Source of the DNA: Porphyra umbilicalis
Lineage: Eukaryota > Rhodophyta > Bangiophyceae > Bangiales > Bangiaceae
NCBI GenBank assembly: GCA_002049455.2
Contig: KV918879.1
Span: forward strand, 62,001-126,000
DNA: 64,000 nt
Reading direction: 5' to 3'
In this document: positions 42,779 through 54,272 of the stretch, piece after piece
How positions within the stretch are numbered: the first letter of the stretch is position 1
Layout: every line of letters starts with the position of its first letter
Position numbers and translations under genes: made by a program
The notes under the pieces: model-generated
Database searches by the model: none
The model's input: the letters and a program-made list of their open reading frames with translations, nothing else
Told to the model about the DNA's origin: nothing

Positions 42779-42795
42779 CATTGTTAGGTTTGCTC
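42779..42795 (-). repeat. Right terminal inverted repeat of element C
   Basis: CATTGTTAGGTTTGCTC, the exact inverse of the left end, followed by TAA (42796-42798). Confidence 0.9.
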
Positions 42796-43379
42796 TAACA
42801 GAGCTGTGCAGAACGCGCCCCAAATCGGTGGGGGCGTGCGCACACACACAGGTGCTCAGCTAATTTTTGAATAACCGGAGCGCATGTTGTCGCCGACTGG
42901 TGGTCACTCTTCAAGGACAATCCAGACAATCGACGACGTCAGCGCCCATCTGGCTATCCGTCGACTCAATCAACAACCAATACAGTCTGGCACCGCTCTT
43001 GTTCCGGGGGTAGGCCATAAACATAGCCCCCTTGCAGGTCTAAAATATTAATCTAAACCTATGTAGGTCGTCGATTGTCACAACTCCCTTTCTCTAAATA
43101 CACGCATTTTGGTGACGCTGGCGACGAGCGCTGAATGACAGATTGACCCCCCTTCTCAGACGCTATCTATACGGGCGATGTTCGAGCGTGCTCAGGCCCA
43201 GTCTACACAGCGCGTGCACGGCGTACTCAGATACGTGCTAGCCAATGGGAGCGCTTCGTTCTGTTCACACCCCAATCACGCTAATACTTTTAGACCTAAT
43301 CCGGCCGACCGTGCGATCCCGCACACAGAGGACTTCTGAGCCGGAACAGGCTCATTCGGCGCACTCAAGCCGAACACGT

Positions 43380-43419
43380 TCACGTGCGCGAGATTTCTTT
43401 CTAAATCTCGCGCACGTGA
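43380..43419. repeat. Perfect 17-bp inverted repeat (hairpin)
   Basis: TCACGTGCGCGAGATTT, six-base loop CTTTCT, then the exact inverse. Contains CACGTG. Function unknown; could form a cruciform or be the relic of a MITE end. Confidence 0.8.
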
Positions 43420-44901
43420 TCGTGTTTGAAAAGGAATATGCCATTGGCGTCTATCGGCTGTCGCAGGAATGATTGGACGAGAAGGCTCCTCACGACTGCA
43501 CCACTCGGATCAAGATGTGGGAGACCCGTCAGTTTTCGAGAGACGCCCGCTCGGTGCAGCCGCGAAGCTCTCGCGGCGTCGGTGTCACTCACGATACGAT
43601 CTGCCAGATCTGGCTAAAGACTTTTGGCACAGTGTGTTCGTGCGTGCCGTGAAGAAAGACGGCGCCACATCACGTGTTTTTTGGCGGACTTGTGCCCACT
43701 TTGGCGCCGAATCACGTTCACGTCGCTCGCCGTGTAGACTGGGCCTCAGCACGTGCACGGCGTGTCTGACCAAAGGGACGCGTGCATTCGTGCTCGCGGC
43801 GACTGCGAGCGCTTTTCGTGCACTTGGACTTTCTTGTGTCTGAGAGGCAGTTACGCGAATTTTCAAGCGTGCACGACGCACGTGCACGGCTTTTTTGTCG
43901 ATTTCCCGTGCACACCCAACGCGAGCAGACTGGCAAAAATTAAGGTGCCGCCCCAACCAAGGCCCCCCCCCTACCAGTGACAAGAATGGTTCATTCCAAC
44001 AAGCACGGCTTGCATCCGCCGCCAGTTCCTACCCTCCAGCGTGCCGACGCTTCTCCAGGCTGCAGACCATCAGCGAGCAGGGACCTGCGCGCTCCAACGT
44101 TGGACGTGAGTCTTCAAGAGCAGCATTCGTGGGATTGCCTGGCCCTGCGCCGCCAACCACCCTCGTTGGATCCCTGTGCTTTCGCCGATTCCCTGACCGT
44201 GCACTGCTCAGGTCCAATGCGCTCGCGCCAGAGTCCTCCTACTCTACCCCACCGTTTTCTTCCCGCAGCAGTCTCGACCTTGCCTTTGCCCCGCGCTGCC
44301 CACCACCAATGTTTGGTACGCGCGCTTGACCCAGTTCTCTTGTCGTTCTCAGGCTAGGTCTGGTGCGCTCGTGACGGACCCCCCCTATACTGCCCCACCG
44401 TTTCCTTCTTTCAAATCCCCTGTGTGCCTTCCCACTCCCCCAACCGACCAAACCCGAAGAGGTGCAAAATGATTTTCTGGTGAACTGTGGTCATGCAGGC
44501 CACTTTTGTGCTCGAATCACGTCGTTCGTGTGTGTCCCGTTAAGACAGTGACATCTGGGCGCTGCTCAGACACGGAATTGCGTGGCCAAACACGTGCTGA
44601 GACACGTGTCGTTTACATAGGGCCTCAAGAGGCATGTCTGAGCATGTTTCAGACGCACCAAACACGAATACAGGCACCCTATTGGTCAGACAAAGAATGA
44701 GCTGTTCCATGATTGCTCCCTAGCACACGTACTTGGCTGCATTTGTTTTGACTTACACTGACACAGGATGCGTGTGTTCGGGTTTTTTCCGTTTTCCCGA
44801 ACACACACAGACTCATCAGACACGTAAAAAACGTCGCGCTAGTTGCCGGCATCCTGAAGTAGCCTGCGAGCGGGAAGCACTAAGAACAGCCGCGGCCTCT
44901 T

Positions 44902-45620
44902 GTGTCTATTCTACAGACCGCATCATTTGATGCGATTCGCATCAATTGATGCAGTTTTTCTGTCCTCTGCTCAGAGAGAATGGCTGCTCTGTTGCTCATT
45001 CTGACGGCAGGAACGGGCCCTGCGTATTTTTTTATACTTTGGGTAGAAGGAGGCCGCCCAGAATACATTTTTTCCTTCCCATACAGGCGATGCCGCAGAA
45101 GCACCCAGCAGACCATCCTGCCATGTCCCCCACTCCCCCGCCCCATACGAAGCAGAGCTCTTCATGGGTTGTCCGTCGCCAGGAGACTCCACGTACCCTT
45201 TCTATGAGACACAGAGATGTCCCTAGGCAGAAACAACATGTTTGGACAGCCTCCGCACGTCGAACAAGACGAGTACGCGGGGCCCCCACGGTGGTTGTTG
45301 CAAGTCCAAATTGACGTATACGGGGGTTCTGGGGGGGGGGGGGGGGGGGGGGATGGTCGGCCCCGCCGGCAGATGCCCTCTGAGTGGGCTTTTACCCATT
45401 TTTTCATATGAGGGTCATCCTCAATGGGTCTTCTTAAGGCTGGGCTGACAACTCGACCACCAAGCTCCATACTGCCGACGAGAACATCAACAACGTGAGT
45501 TCATATGTGCCAAAAGGGCCGATTTCCGACTCAGATGCCCTGGAAGCCGTGATTCCGACACCGCATCATTTGATGCGCAGCACCGCATCATTTGATGCGA
45601 TTCTGCGGTAGAATAGACAC
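44902..45620. mobile_element. MITE-like element with GTGTCTATTCTAC ends
   Basis: 719 bp with 13-bp perfect inverted ends. Inside both ends lie repeated near-palindromes CCGCATCATTTGATGCG (two on the right, one plus a variant on the left). A 22-base G run is at 45331-45352. No clear target duplication was found, so superfamily is not assigned. No coding capacity. Confidence 0.5.
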
Positions 45621-46378
45621 TAGCCGGATCTGGGGTGGACCTGCCAACGCTTCTTGCCAGCCAATCAGGCGGCCACGGAAAAGGGTTTGCACCAGGTCCT
45701 GCTTCCGATGTCGACGGCTGCGTTCGTACACTGGCTTTTCGGCTGCGAATCAACTTCTCCCGTCTCACCCCACCGTCGTCCCGCTGCGTGCACGCTTCTT
45801 TTCCCCGCCCTATCCCCACTGTGGCACAAAACGCCGTGTCACCCCAGCCCACAGAAACAGATAGGGACACCTGAGGGAACCGGCCCGCACATCCTTGCTC
45901 TACTCTCGCTCAGTGGCACGGTCACCCAAGAAACCACCTGAAGGCGCAAAAAGGGAGGAAAGAGGTGAAAACGCACTTAAGTTTTGTGGGGAAGCCGGGC
46001 CACGGGCGCCCCGCTGTCCCCTCAAGGTATCCGAGCAAGCGGGCCCAAATGGCCCCGAATTTCACACAGTAGCATCCCCAAGAGGCGATCTGGGGATCCT
46101 TATCAGTGAATTCCCCTACTGAAAAGCAGATAATTCAAGCAATCCACATGCAAATGCAAACGACGCGCAATCTATCAAGATCCCAACCAGCAAGGACAGC
46201 GCCACCTGTCCGAACCGGGGCTTGACCGGTCATCCACGTCACCCGGCGCGCCATCAACCTCCTGGCCAGCAAAGGGGCGTGGACCGAGGCCGCGTAAGGC
46301 GAAACCCACTACTCGCGTTTCTTTTCAATTACACCCACTCTCTACTTCTGGAGAATACGCTCGTCTCTTCGGACTGCC

Positions 46379-48025
46379 ATGCCTGTCGGCGCCGCTGGCG
46401 CGAATCCTGCCGCCGTGTGGGCCAACCCCGCCTCTCTTGTCCACTCAATGCATGAGGCCCCACTCGACAACCAAGCCGACGTGGCCGCCGCTCGACCTCC
46501 CCCGGCCTCTCCATTGACGTTGGCTAGCCCAGAAGGCCTCCCGGCTTCACACGGGACACGCGATGGGTTCGACCGGGGCACGTCCGAGGTCTCTTTGATG
46601 CGCTTGAGCTCCCTCGACCTGCGCGCGGTCCTGCGGGTGCTGGGCTTCGTTGGAAAGATGGGCAACGGGCTTGAGAAGCACCACATCGCGCTGGAGGTTA
46701 TGGAGCGCAATGGCATCAGCGACGTCACGCTCGAGGAGATGATAGAATACGACGTCGTGCACAGCCCGATCGTGAGTTTCTCCCGCACCCGGTCCTCCTT
46801 CCTGATCACCACTTCGATGGTGGCGGTCACTGGCATGCGCTCGCCCCTTCCTGGTGGCGATTCTCGTGGGCTCGGCGTGACACCCAACCTCGGTTAGTGG
46901 CGGCCGTCGCACGAGCGGCAGTGCGGTATGCGGCGGTCGGCGCCGCCTCTTCTCCCGGTACGCCGGATCGGTGCCGGCTCCCATCGTCGGTGCGTCGATG
47001 CGCTCCAATGACGTTCCGGGTGACACCTCAATGGGCTCACCCGAGAGCACTTTCAACGAGAACGTCATGACTAGTTTGAGTGCCGCTGTCAGCCCCGGCG
47101 GCGCCGTGGGCGTTGCGATGCGGGGCCTGCGCAAGGGCGTGCGCGGGTCGGACGTCAATCACCTCCCGAGCTCCGCCGCGCAACCAAGCATGACCAAAAT
47201 TGCTGGCGAGCGGGCGGTGACAACGTCTACGTTGCGCAAAACTCCCGCGGGAGAGAGCCGGAATTTACGGCCAACGACTGTGCCCGGCTTTTACATGTCT
47301 TGACGAACAAGGAAAATCGCCTGGCGTTTAGGCGCGACAACCAACCTCTCTCAAGGCCCGAGCTCGAAAAAAACAATCTGGGTCTCTGGTAGACGATTGT
47401 GAAACCGCTGTTCAACCGTGAGTCGTACTCTGCTGTACCGGCATTACTCGTGGACGGAGTCATGGAAGAAAACGTGCGCGGCGTCGACCGGCGCCGCTAC
47501 TCGGGCCTACGAAACGCTACTAGCCTTGAGACAAACTACCGCGCGATGCGCTTGGCGTACCCAGTGGCCATCGGGTACCACAAGCGCACGGGAAAGAACG
47601 CCCATGCGGAGCTCACGCGATATGTCAATGGAGACATGCGTTTGCTGTACATGCATATGCTTTTTCGAGATAAAAAGGAGGCTGGCTATGTGCTGCGCAC
47701 GTTACCAGCGGCGGCCCAGGGGGGGGTCGGATTGCCTGGGAGCTCGGAGGTAAGGACGCCGGTGCAGGGTCGGAACAAGCGTGCAAAGGTGGCTGCTGTG
47801 GCCATCGACGGGATTTGGGGACTGACTTGCGCCCTGTCTGGACTGGCCCAAGCCTTCGCGGAACCAAGCGGCACGTCAGCGTTAATGGACATTCACGACA
47901 ACGCGCAGGATGTGGAAGCTGAAATGGAACAGCTTCAAGCCGCCCGCCGCGACCTATATGACATGCCAGTCGAAGACATAGCCCAACTTGTGGTCCAGCA
48001 AATCGGTCACAGCTCGAAAAGCTGA
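46379..48025 (+). pseudogene. Accessory protein of a second Harbinger-like lineage (element D), decayed
   Basis: ATG 46379 opens 172 codons (SLMRLSSLDLRAVLRVLGFV, EKHHIALEVMERNGISDVTL). A frame change follows, and the frame resumes with EFTANDCARLLHVLTN, RPELEKNNLGLW, a TAG at 47390-47392, and KPLFNRESYSAVPA. It then runs clean to 48025 with LETNYRAMRLAYPVAIGYHK, NGDMRLLYMHMLF and VLRTLP. The succession of an NDxxRLLHVL block, a FN block and a LLYMH block is one I associate, from memory, with companion proteins of protist DNA transposons; that link is not proven. It converges on the transposase relic at 48416-49620, as in elements A-C. No Myb domain is visible. Confidence 0.45.
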
Positions 48026-48415
48026 CGGATTCGAACTCGTAGGCGTTTGTGTGCACAAGTTTGTGTGTTCGTCTGTGGCTGTGGCTGTGGCAGTACTTGG
48101 GTGGGTGTGGGAGTGTGCACGTCGCAATTTTTGCGTGTGTGTGTGTATGCGTTCGCTTGCATGTGCGTATGTGCGCTTATTTGCAAATTTGAGTATCACA
48201 TTTATTTCTCGCTTGCAAAAGGTACGTGGAGCAATCGTGACTGGAAACGAAGGCAGAGAAAGAGCATCCCCAGGGGTAGAGCCTGAAAAATCGTGTGGGT
48301 GGGCTGCCTGAAGCGGTGAATCAACACCCCCCATGAAATAGAGCCGCCATGGCTTCATCATAGCCCCGTCAAAAAAGCACACCGTTTGGCAGACAAATGA
48401 AAACACGAGAAAACA

Positions 48416-49620
48416 TTATTCCTCGCGCCGCAGACCGAGCATCTTGACGTGTCTCGTCAAAACAGCTCGGGGCGGGCACTTCTCTCCCATGCGGTTGCGG
48501 TATCGGCGCGTATCATCTCTGTCGCAGTCCCCCCGAACATTGAGCTCCCCAGACCCATCAGCAGCGTCTGCCTCGCGGAGCTCCCCGGCCACAGGGCTCG
48601 CATAGTCAATCTACAAATCGTGAAGCTTGGCGCATACGCGCACCGTCTTGGTCACAACAGGAAGAGTACAACGCATGGGATTTAAAAGAATACCCCACCC
48701 CCACAAAAGCTGCCCAAAGTTTTCTCCGCAAAGATGCGCGACGAAGAGTGCCAATAGTTGAACGAGTCTGGCTCCCACAGAGAGATGCGACCAGGCCATG
48801 GAGGGTGCAACTGTTGATCTGCCGTATACGCATCTTCAGAGGCGGCCGAAATCATTCAGGCAGAGAGTCCACAATGGCCAGGTGCACCTCGAGGCTGCTT
48901 TACGAGAAGACGGTACTGTCATGACAGGATCCAGCTGTCACCGTCGACACAAACTAAACCTGAAAGTCAGCTCCCACCGCAGCTTGACAGTTGACGGCGA
49001 AGAAGTTCTTTTCGTTGCAGTAGGACACAGGATTGGGAGCGTCACTCAACCGTGGACGTTGGATGTTGATTACCAGCTCGTCCAGCGCTGACACGCAGAA
49101 ACTCATTGGGTCGCGTCCGCCGCGCCCGAGCAGCTCACTGTGTCTGCTGCACCCCAAAAGTGTCGCGGAAATGCAATGTTTTTTTAGCCCTCCGGCACCT
49201 TCCAAAGCGTCCATCAGCTGTGGTAGGTGATACATTAAAATAAAGGGCATCTCGTCAGCACGCTTGCTCATAGAGTACCCCTCAGAAAGTAGCACACCAC
49301 CACTTACGGCAACCAGCCCATGGTACTCGTAAAAAAAAGAATAAGGGCACTCTAGATGATGTTCGTACCTCGCGGAAAGTGCTACAGAAAGTACTGCGCC
49401 CCACGCCCGAAGCCAACGTCACGTCTAGATATGAAGGACAGGCGAGGATCCAGGACGCCATTGCAAATCGGCACTCTACCGGAATAGGCTGCCCGGTCCA
49501 GAGGATATCAATCTCTTCAATCAATTCAATGTCGGCACGCACCAGTCCAAGTAGGGCCCAAAATTCGTTCCGTAGCATACGGTAAAGCAACCGAAAGTCA
49601 CGATCGGACAGGGTGCCAAG
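48416..49620 (-). pseudogene. Harbinger-like DDE transposase D, heavily decayed
   Basis: Reading leftwards from 49620: LSDRDFRLLYRMLRNEFWAL, PIPVECRFAMASWILA, then a helix-turn-helix-like SYLDVTLASGVGRSTFCSTF, the usual N-terminus of HARBI1-like transposases. After a frame change come MSFCVSALDELVINIQRP, FFAVNCQAAVGADFQV, a TAG, then FVSTVTAGSCHDSTVFS with the second catalytic Asp (GSCHDS). After further stops the end reads VTKTVRVCAKLHDL, a TAG, IDYASP, and PPRAVLTRHVKMLGL. The order is right for the family, but at least four stops and several frameshifts are present. It is only distantly similar to A-C. The ends of the element were not found. Confidence 0.6.
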
Positions 49621-49639
49621 CTCTTAGGGCACGTCGCGT

Positions 49640-51046
49640 CGAGACCGCGAGCCCGCAGGCCGCTCTCGCCTCACTGGGACCTCCGTATACGCCGCGATGA
49701 TAATCACAACTATGATAGAAACCACACTCACCAGCAACGCCGCCCAAACAGCTGCCTGCACACAGGTATGAAAAAGGTGCCAGTTGGCGTCCAGATCTCC
49801 ACGGGCAATGCGGCCACGATAGGCCGCTTAGCGGAAAAGAGGGAGAGATGTAACACCATCGTCTGTGAGAACGATGGTCGGGGGCGTATCGCAGGTGCTG
49901 GCGTCCATGAACTAGGGACAGCGGGGCGACGAAGGCTAGTGTGAGGGTATTCAAAGATCTGTTCAATCGTCATCTGGAAGATGCTCCTTATTTGTGGCCT
50001 GCATTTCGGAGGCTTCCGGTACTTCTGAAACCCGCCAACTGCTGGACATTCAGACTTGGCGTTAAGACAGCCACGGTCGTCCCGTGTACAGCCACGGACT
50101 TGGCTCGCGTGTTAACACGCAACATACATCCCTGTCAGCACATGGCCCGAGGGCTCACGCGAGGAGCGGTGTCACCAACTCGACGGGCACAGATCTGTCA
50201 TGGACCACCCACCCGCGTCGCCTCCCCGTCGCCCCTCCCAGATTGTTTCATCATAAAGCAGCTTCTGCGTGCGCGCCATCTTGCTCCTTGCCTACTGCCG
50301 TGTATGGCCGTCCATGCCATTCGTTATCCTGCTGTCGATCATCTCCCAAAGTTGAGCCAGGCACGTGCGGCTGTGCGCTGGCTTACTTTTCTCCACCTCC
50401 AAAGAGGCATGTCACATAAATTTCTCGGCTGTACGTTTCGCTGGAGTTGGAGGGCGGGATGGGACCGACGCTCTTGACGGCGCTTTTCGGGCACGGGGAA
50501 GGCCATGCCAGTGCTGCGTTGCGCGCCCTATCTAGGGCAGCTTGCATCGGCTTCTGATGCTTCTTCATCACACGGGTGACGCACACGTGCACCTCCACTG
50601 ACACTAGAGACCGTTTTTGTGTTGCCATAGCATACTGCCACACACCACCGAATGCACACTACTGGCCACGTAACTCGTACCACAGGCTGTCTGATGATGA
50701 CTTAAGCGTCATTAAGGACTTGACGAGGAAACTAGATGAATTTCCAGGCCAGTGTATCAATTCGCCGACATATCGAGGGTGCGGTGAGGGACGCTGTTTG
50801 TGTAAAATAATGTGGGGCTACTTGACTGTGGCACACCCGCAGAAGGTCTGCCCGACCTTCTGTGCGAAGGATCTTGTCCGGGGCCGCACTGTAGACCAGT
50901 GACTTTTATCAACACGTTAATCATTGCCGATTCCCGAATTTTGTCCTGGGGGACCGGGACTGACTTGAACTCAAACTCTCTCTACCAGACAGATGTGCCC
51001 CTGGGACTGACTGGGAGCTCCTGATTGGTTACATCTGTCGTTAGAG
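49640..51046. other. Interval without recognisable gene
   Basis: Moderate-GC DNA with only short open frames on both strands. No domain, repeat or terminus was identified. Confidence 0.5.
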
Positions 51047-51799
51047 AAGGGGTTGTCATGGATATATCCCTGAGGAATATATCCATGCATTATATCCGTA
51101 TCCACTTCGGATACGCGGCGGGGACGCATATTCCACATGCATTATGAGAAAGAGAGGACAGGATATATCTATCCTGTCCGACAAAAATTGCAAGATTATA
51201 TCAGATCCGTATTCCAGATATGAGAAGCAGACTACAGGGATATACAAGATTATCAAACTACTCGGGCCGACAGAATTCCTGTAGAACGAAGTCCACCTCT
51301 CTTTTCCGAATCCGACCATCGGGAAATTCATGTGCAAGCATGTTGCAGCGACAAGCGGCAATCCCGCCCGACCCGGAAGAAACCGTTCAAGCACGCGACT
51401 CGGCCCGCTTGCGATATCAGCAACGTGCGACACGAGTTTCAGAACGATCCATCTGACGACCGTTTACAAAAACGGCGGGGAACTGCCTGGACCGCGCCCG
51501 TTGGGGCGCACACATCAAATGTGAATATCACGTCGTACTTAACGTCCATTTAGCTTTCAACTAGTGTCTGAATGGCGTCTTTCTCTGGCCCTAATTGTGC
51601 GGCCTGACGGACTTGTAGGAATATAATCGGATACGATAATCGTACTCAGATACGGATATAATCTACGTAATAATCTGGTTTCGGTGGCAGATATCCGCAT
51701 CCGGATCTTAGTTAAGCGATTCATCAGTAATCAGATACACCGCATCCATGTGTATCCGTATCCTATTTTGCCTCGAAATGCATATACTGACAACCCCTG
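51047..51799. mobile_element. hAT-type MITE, 753 bp
   Basis: Right end read inward is CAGGGGTTGTCA; left end is AAGGGGTTGTCA. The flanking 8 bp are CGTTAGAG (51039-51046) and CGTTACAG (51800-51807), an 8-bp duplication with one mismatch, as expected of hAT elements. The interior is AT-rich with many palindromic words such as GGATATATCC and TATCCGTATCC, and has no coding capacity. Confidence 0.75.
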
Positions 51800-51807
51800 C
51801 GTTACAG

Positions 51808-52588
51808 CCAGGAAACCCATGGAAGCGCCTCTGTTCATTCGTCAGTCTTGCGAGAAAACAGTAGAAAAGCCTCAAGATCTCACTTGGGACTACAGTGCGA
51901 TCTCATGAAAAGAGAATCTTTTACAAGAGATCATGGGTCGCGAGACTTCCATTCCAGTCCATAGAGGCCGCCTTTGTTCATAATGAGCAGAACCAGCTGT
52001 TTCTTGTGACGAGAACGCGCTGTATTCATGGGACACATGATCGGTGACGGCGAAGAGCTACGGGTCGTCAGGGGTGGTCACATCAGTGCCGGCGAATGGC
52101 ATTTAGACCCGTCAAACGCCCTCTTTTTTCCCTGTGCAGACGTCAGTGTCAGTCGAATGTGCGCTCTGTGGTATTCATTCCGCCACATGTCTTCATTGGT
52201 CTGCCGTCTGCATCCTTTCTTCTTTCTAAGCGAAGCTTCTAGTGCCTATGGCACTTCCACATAAAAAAGAACCCCCTTCTGTTTCTCATGCGGGACGGTT
52301 GCAAACGTGCTGTCAGCGATTTGCGGGAACGGACAGCAAATGTGCAGTCGGCGTTCGTGGACCGCTAAATTCCTGAAGGGATCGTGTGACCTCATCCTGT
52401 GTGCATCGGCGTGTGCAAGGAAGCACGAGGCTGGAGAGGAAGCTGTGCAAGGCTTCTACCCTTGAACCTTCAGCCATCTTAAGCTGTCTCCTCGTCTTTG
52501 GAGCCACCGTCCGCGGTTGTGCACCATGTTCTCGCGCCTGCTGCATGTGGCAACGAACGCGCTGCGAGGCTCTGCGTGAGGTGCATCA
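51808..52588. other. Interval without recognisable gene
   Basis: Only short frames; GC rises towards the right end. Nothing could be identified. Confidence 0.5.
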
Positions 52589-53638
52589 ATGTGTGGTGGG
52601 GGGGGGAGGGAGGGGGGGGACGTGTCCTGGCGGCAGGCGTGGCCGCGCCCCCATCGCGAGAACGAGAATTGGCAGCGCTGGCGCTGGCGGCGACGCGTCC
52701 GACGCAACCGGCGGCGCAGTGAGTCTCATCCCCGCCGGGTGGGGTGGGAAAGAAGCAGCCACGGTCGCCACGAATGTGGCAGTGTGACAGAACGTCCGGC
52801 ATCTGCGTTTCAGATGTTGAACGGCTGTCTGCGGCCGTCAGAGGCAACGGCAACGGCGGCGGCGGCAGTGGAGCCGTTGGCGGCAGCTGCAGTCGCGGAC
52901 AGCGTCAGCGTTGAACAGCTGCAGATGTGCACAGCAGCGGAAGACGGCAACGGCTGCGGCGGCTTTGGCGGACGGCAGCGGGGGCGGCTTCATACGGCTA
53001 AAACGGCAACAGCGGCGGCCTGTTGCGGTGGCGCGACGCTCCACGCCACGCTCGAGCGGGGCGCGCTGACCGAGGGCAACTGGCAGCGGTCGGCCGACGC
53101 GCTTGTCGCGTCCGAAAAGCTGGAGTGGCTGCGGTTGGTGTATGGCGGCGGCGCGCCGGGCAACCGCGGCATGGGGGACGCGCGGGCCCGCGAGGGTGTC
53201 CTCGCCGCTGTCGTTTCTACGGCCGCTGGAGTCGTTGGAGCTGTGGTAGGCGGGCGCGGCGGGCGCCACGGTGGGGCTCGACGGGGTCCGACGGTGACGG
53301 CGAGACGTCATTCGTCGGCCAGGAGGCAGACGGCGCAGCCCATGAGCGGGGCGGCCACCACATGCTCCCGTGTGCGCCTGTCCCCAGGGCAAGGAGGGTG
53401 GCGAGTGTGCGCGGGATTCTGCCCCTTCCTGGTCTACCACCTCCAGCACCCGTGGAGGTGGCAAAGAGGCCCCCATCCCGGTCGCCCATCATCAAATTTC
53501 CCAGCGCCGTCGCGTCGGCGGCCACGGCCGAGAGCGTCACCTCAGCCACCCGCACGACCGCATCTGAGTGGCGCTCGGCTGCGGCGGCCGCGTGGCCGGT
53601 GCTTCCGTCGCTTGCCGGCGGCGGGGGCACTACGGTGA
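52589..53638 (+). CDS. Hypothetical Ala/Arg/Gly-rich protein (weak)
   Basis: ATG 52589 opens 349 residues. The first ~80 are Arg/Trp/Gly-rich and unlike a protein. The middle (ERGALTEGNWQRSADALVAS, EKLEWLRLVYGGGAPGNRGM) looks more natural, and the last 100 are Pro/Arg-rich. Other frames in this GC-rich block are also long on both strands. No domain recognised. The general style resembles the Ala-rich frames at 21.6-23.5 kb. It may be a fragment of a gene with introns or chance openness. Confidence 0.22.
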   Translation: MCGGGGREGGDVSWRQAWPRPHRENENWQRWRWRRRVRRNRRRSESHPRRVGWERSSHGRHECGSVTERPASAFQMLNGCLRPSEATATAAAAVEPLAAAAVADSVSVEQLQMCTAAEDGNGCGGFGGRQRGRLHTAKTATAAACCGGATLHATLERGALTEGNWQRSADALVASEKLEWLRLVYGGGAPGNRGMGDARAREGVLAAVVSTAAGVVGAVVGGRGGRHGGARRGPTVTARRHSSARRQTAQPMSGAATTCSRVRLSPGQGGWRVCAGFCPFLVYHLQHPWRWQRGPHPGRPSSNFPAPSRRRPRPRASPQPPARPHLSGARLRRPRGRCFRRLPAAGALR

Positions 53639-54043
53639 GCGCGACAGCACTAAAGCAGAGGGCTCGAGCGAGCAGTGGCGCTCGGGGGTGGCGGTGGAGC
53701 GCCGTCGACCAGAGGGCCCCGAAGAGAGGCGGGTGGGGGGGGCGCCGGGTGGGGGTGCCGGGGAGGGGGGGGAGTGTCCGACGCGCCGCCGCTGCCACGC
53801 AGAAGACTCGCGCCAGGCTTGATGGGTGGGGAGCGCGCGTGAGGCGGCACCAGATGGGCCCGCCGGCCGCGCGGTGTGTATGCGGCCCTGAATGGCGGCG
53901 AGCGCCACATGGCGGGGAGGGATGGGCAGGCAGCTGTGCTCCGCAGCGTCAGCGCAGTGGCATGGAACCACGGCGGCGCCCTAGCACGGTGCACACACGA
54001 GCCACACCCAAGAAAGCCATGTGAGCGGCCAATTCCGCCACAA

Positions 54044-54268
54044 TCACATCACGAATATCCCCGAAAGACAAATATGGACCGCAAAGCGGACGACGTACCG
54101 CTCCGCCGGCGACCAGTCCATGCAGGCCCGACATTCCACCATCTTGGGCCAAAACATAGCCGCCTGGTCGTAAATGGCCAAAAAAAAGCATACTGGGGCG
54201 GCGACGAAGGCATCGCTGTCTGTCGGAGCCCCGTCAAGGAACTGCATTTTTGGAAAGTTCTTGACCCG
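54044..54268 (-). CDS. Unidentified coding fragment next to the retrotransposon
   Basis: A minus-strand frame reads KNFPKMQFLDGAPTDSDAFV, then FFLAIYDQAAMFWPKMVECR and MDWSPAERYVVRFAVHICLS. Residue composition is balanced, unlike the shadow frames around it, so it may be a genuine exon. The upstream side is cut off by the start of the non-LTR element's tandem repeats at 54273, as if the retrotransposon had inserted into it. Not recognised. Confidence 0.35.
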   Translation of the reverse strand, partial: RVKNFPKMQFLDGAPTDSDAFVAAPVCFFLAIYDQAAMFWPKMVECRACMDWSPAERYVVRFAVHICLSGIFVM

Positions 54269-54272
54269 TGTC

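Larger units (their letters stand above)
25084..42795. mobile_element. Complete PIF/Harbinger element C, 17,712 bp, with nested copia
   Basis: Ends GAGCAAACCTAACAATG (25084-25100) and its perfect inverse (42779-42795), each bordered outside by TAA (25081-25083, 42796-42798). Without the 4,959-bp copia insert and its duplicated bases it is about 12.75 kb. The transposase (+) and accessory gene (-) converge, as in A and B. Both genes are damaged: a TAG in the transposase, and frameshifts, two TGAs and the copia insertion in the accessory gene. The right arm 40350-42778 holds no recognisable gene. The left arm 25101-26200 is lower in GC and also empty of recognisable genes. Confidence 0.9.
42799..46378. 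other. Lower-GC interval, MITEs only
   Basis: No credible gene. It contains a perfect hairpin (43380-43419), a MITE-like element (44902-45620) with a 22-base G run, and numerous GTGCACG/CACGTG words around 43.7-43.9 kb. Confidence 0.55.

Noticed and set aside
25084-42795. Reading the whole window as a GC-rich giant-virus genome because of low-complexity Ala/Pro proteins
   Set aside because: No capsid, polymerase or other viral core genes are present, and almost all recognisable genes belong to transposable elements with clear termini.
48020-48200. GT-rich stretch after accessory D as a telomere-like or regulatory repeat
   Set aside because: Only an irregular TGTGTG/TGGCTG run; no regular unit.
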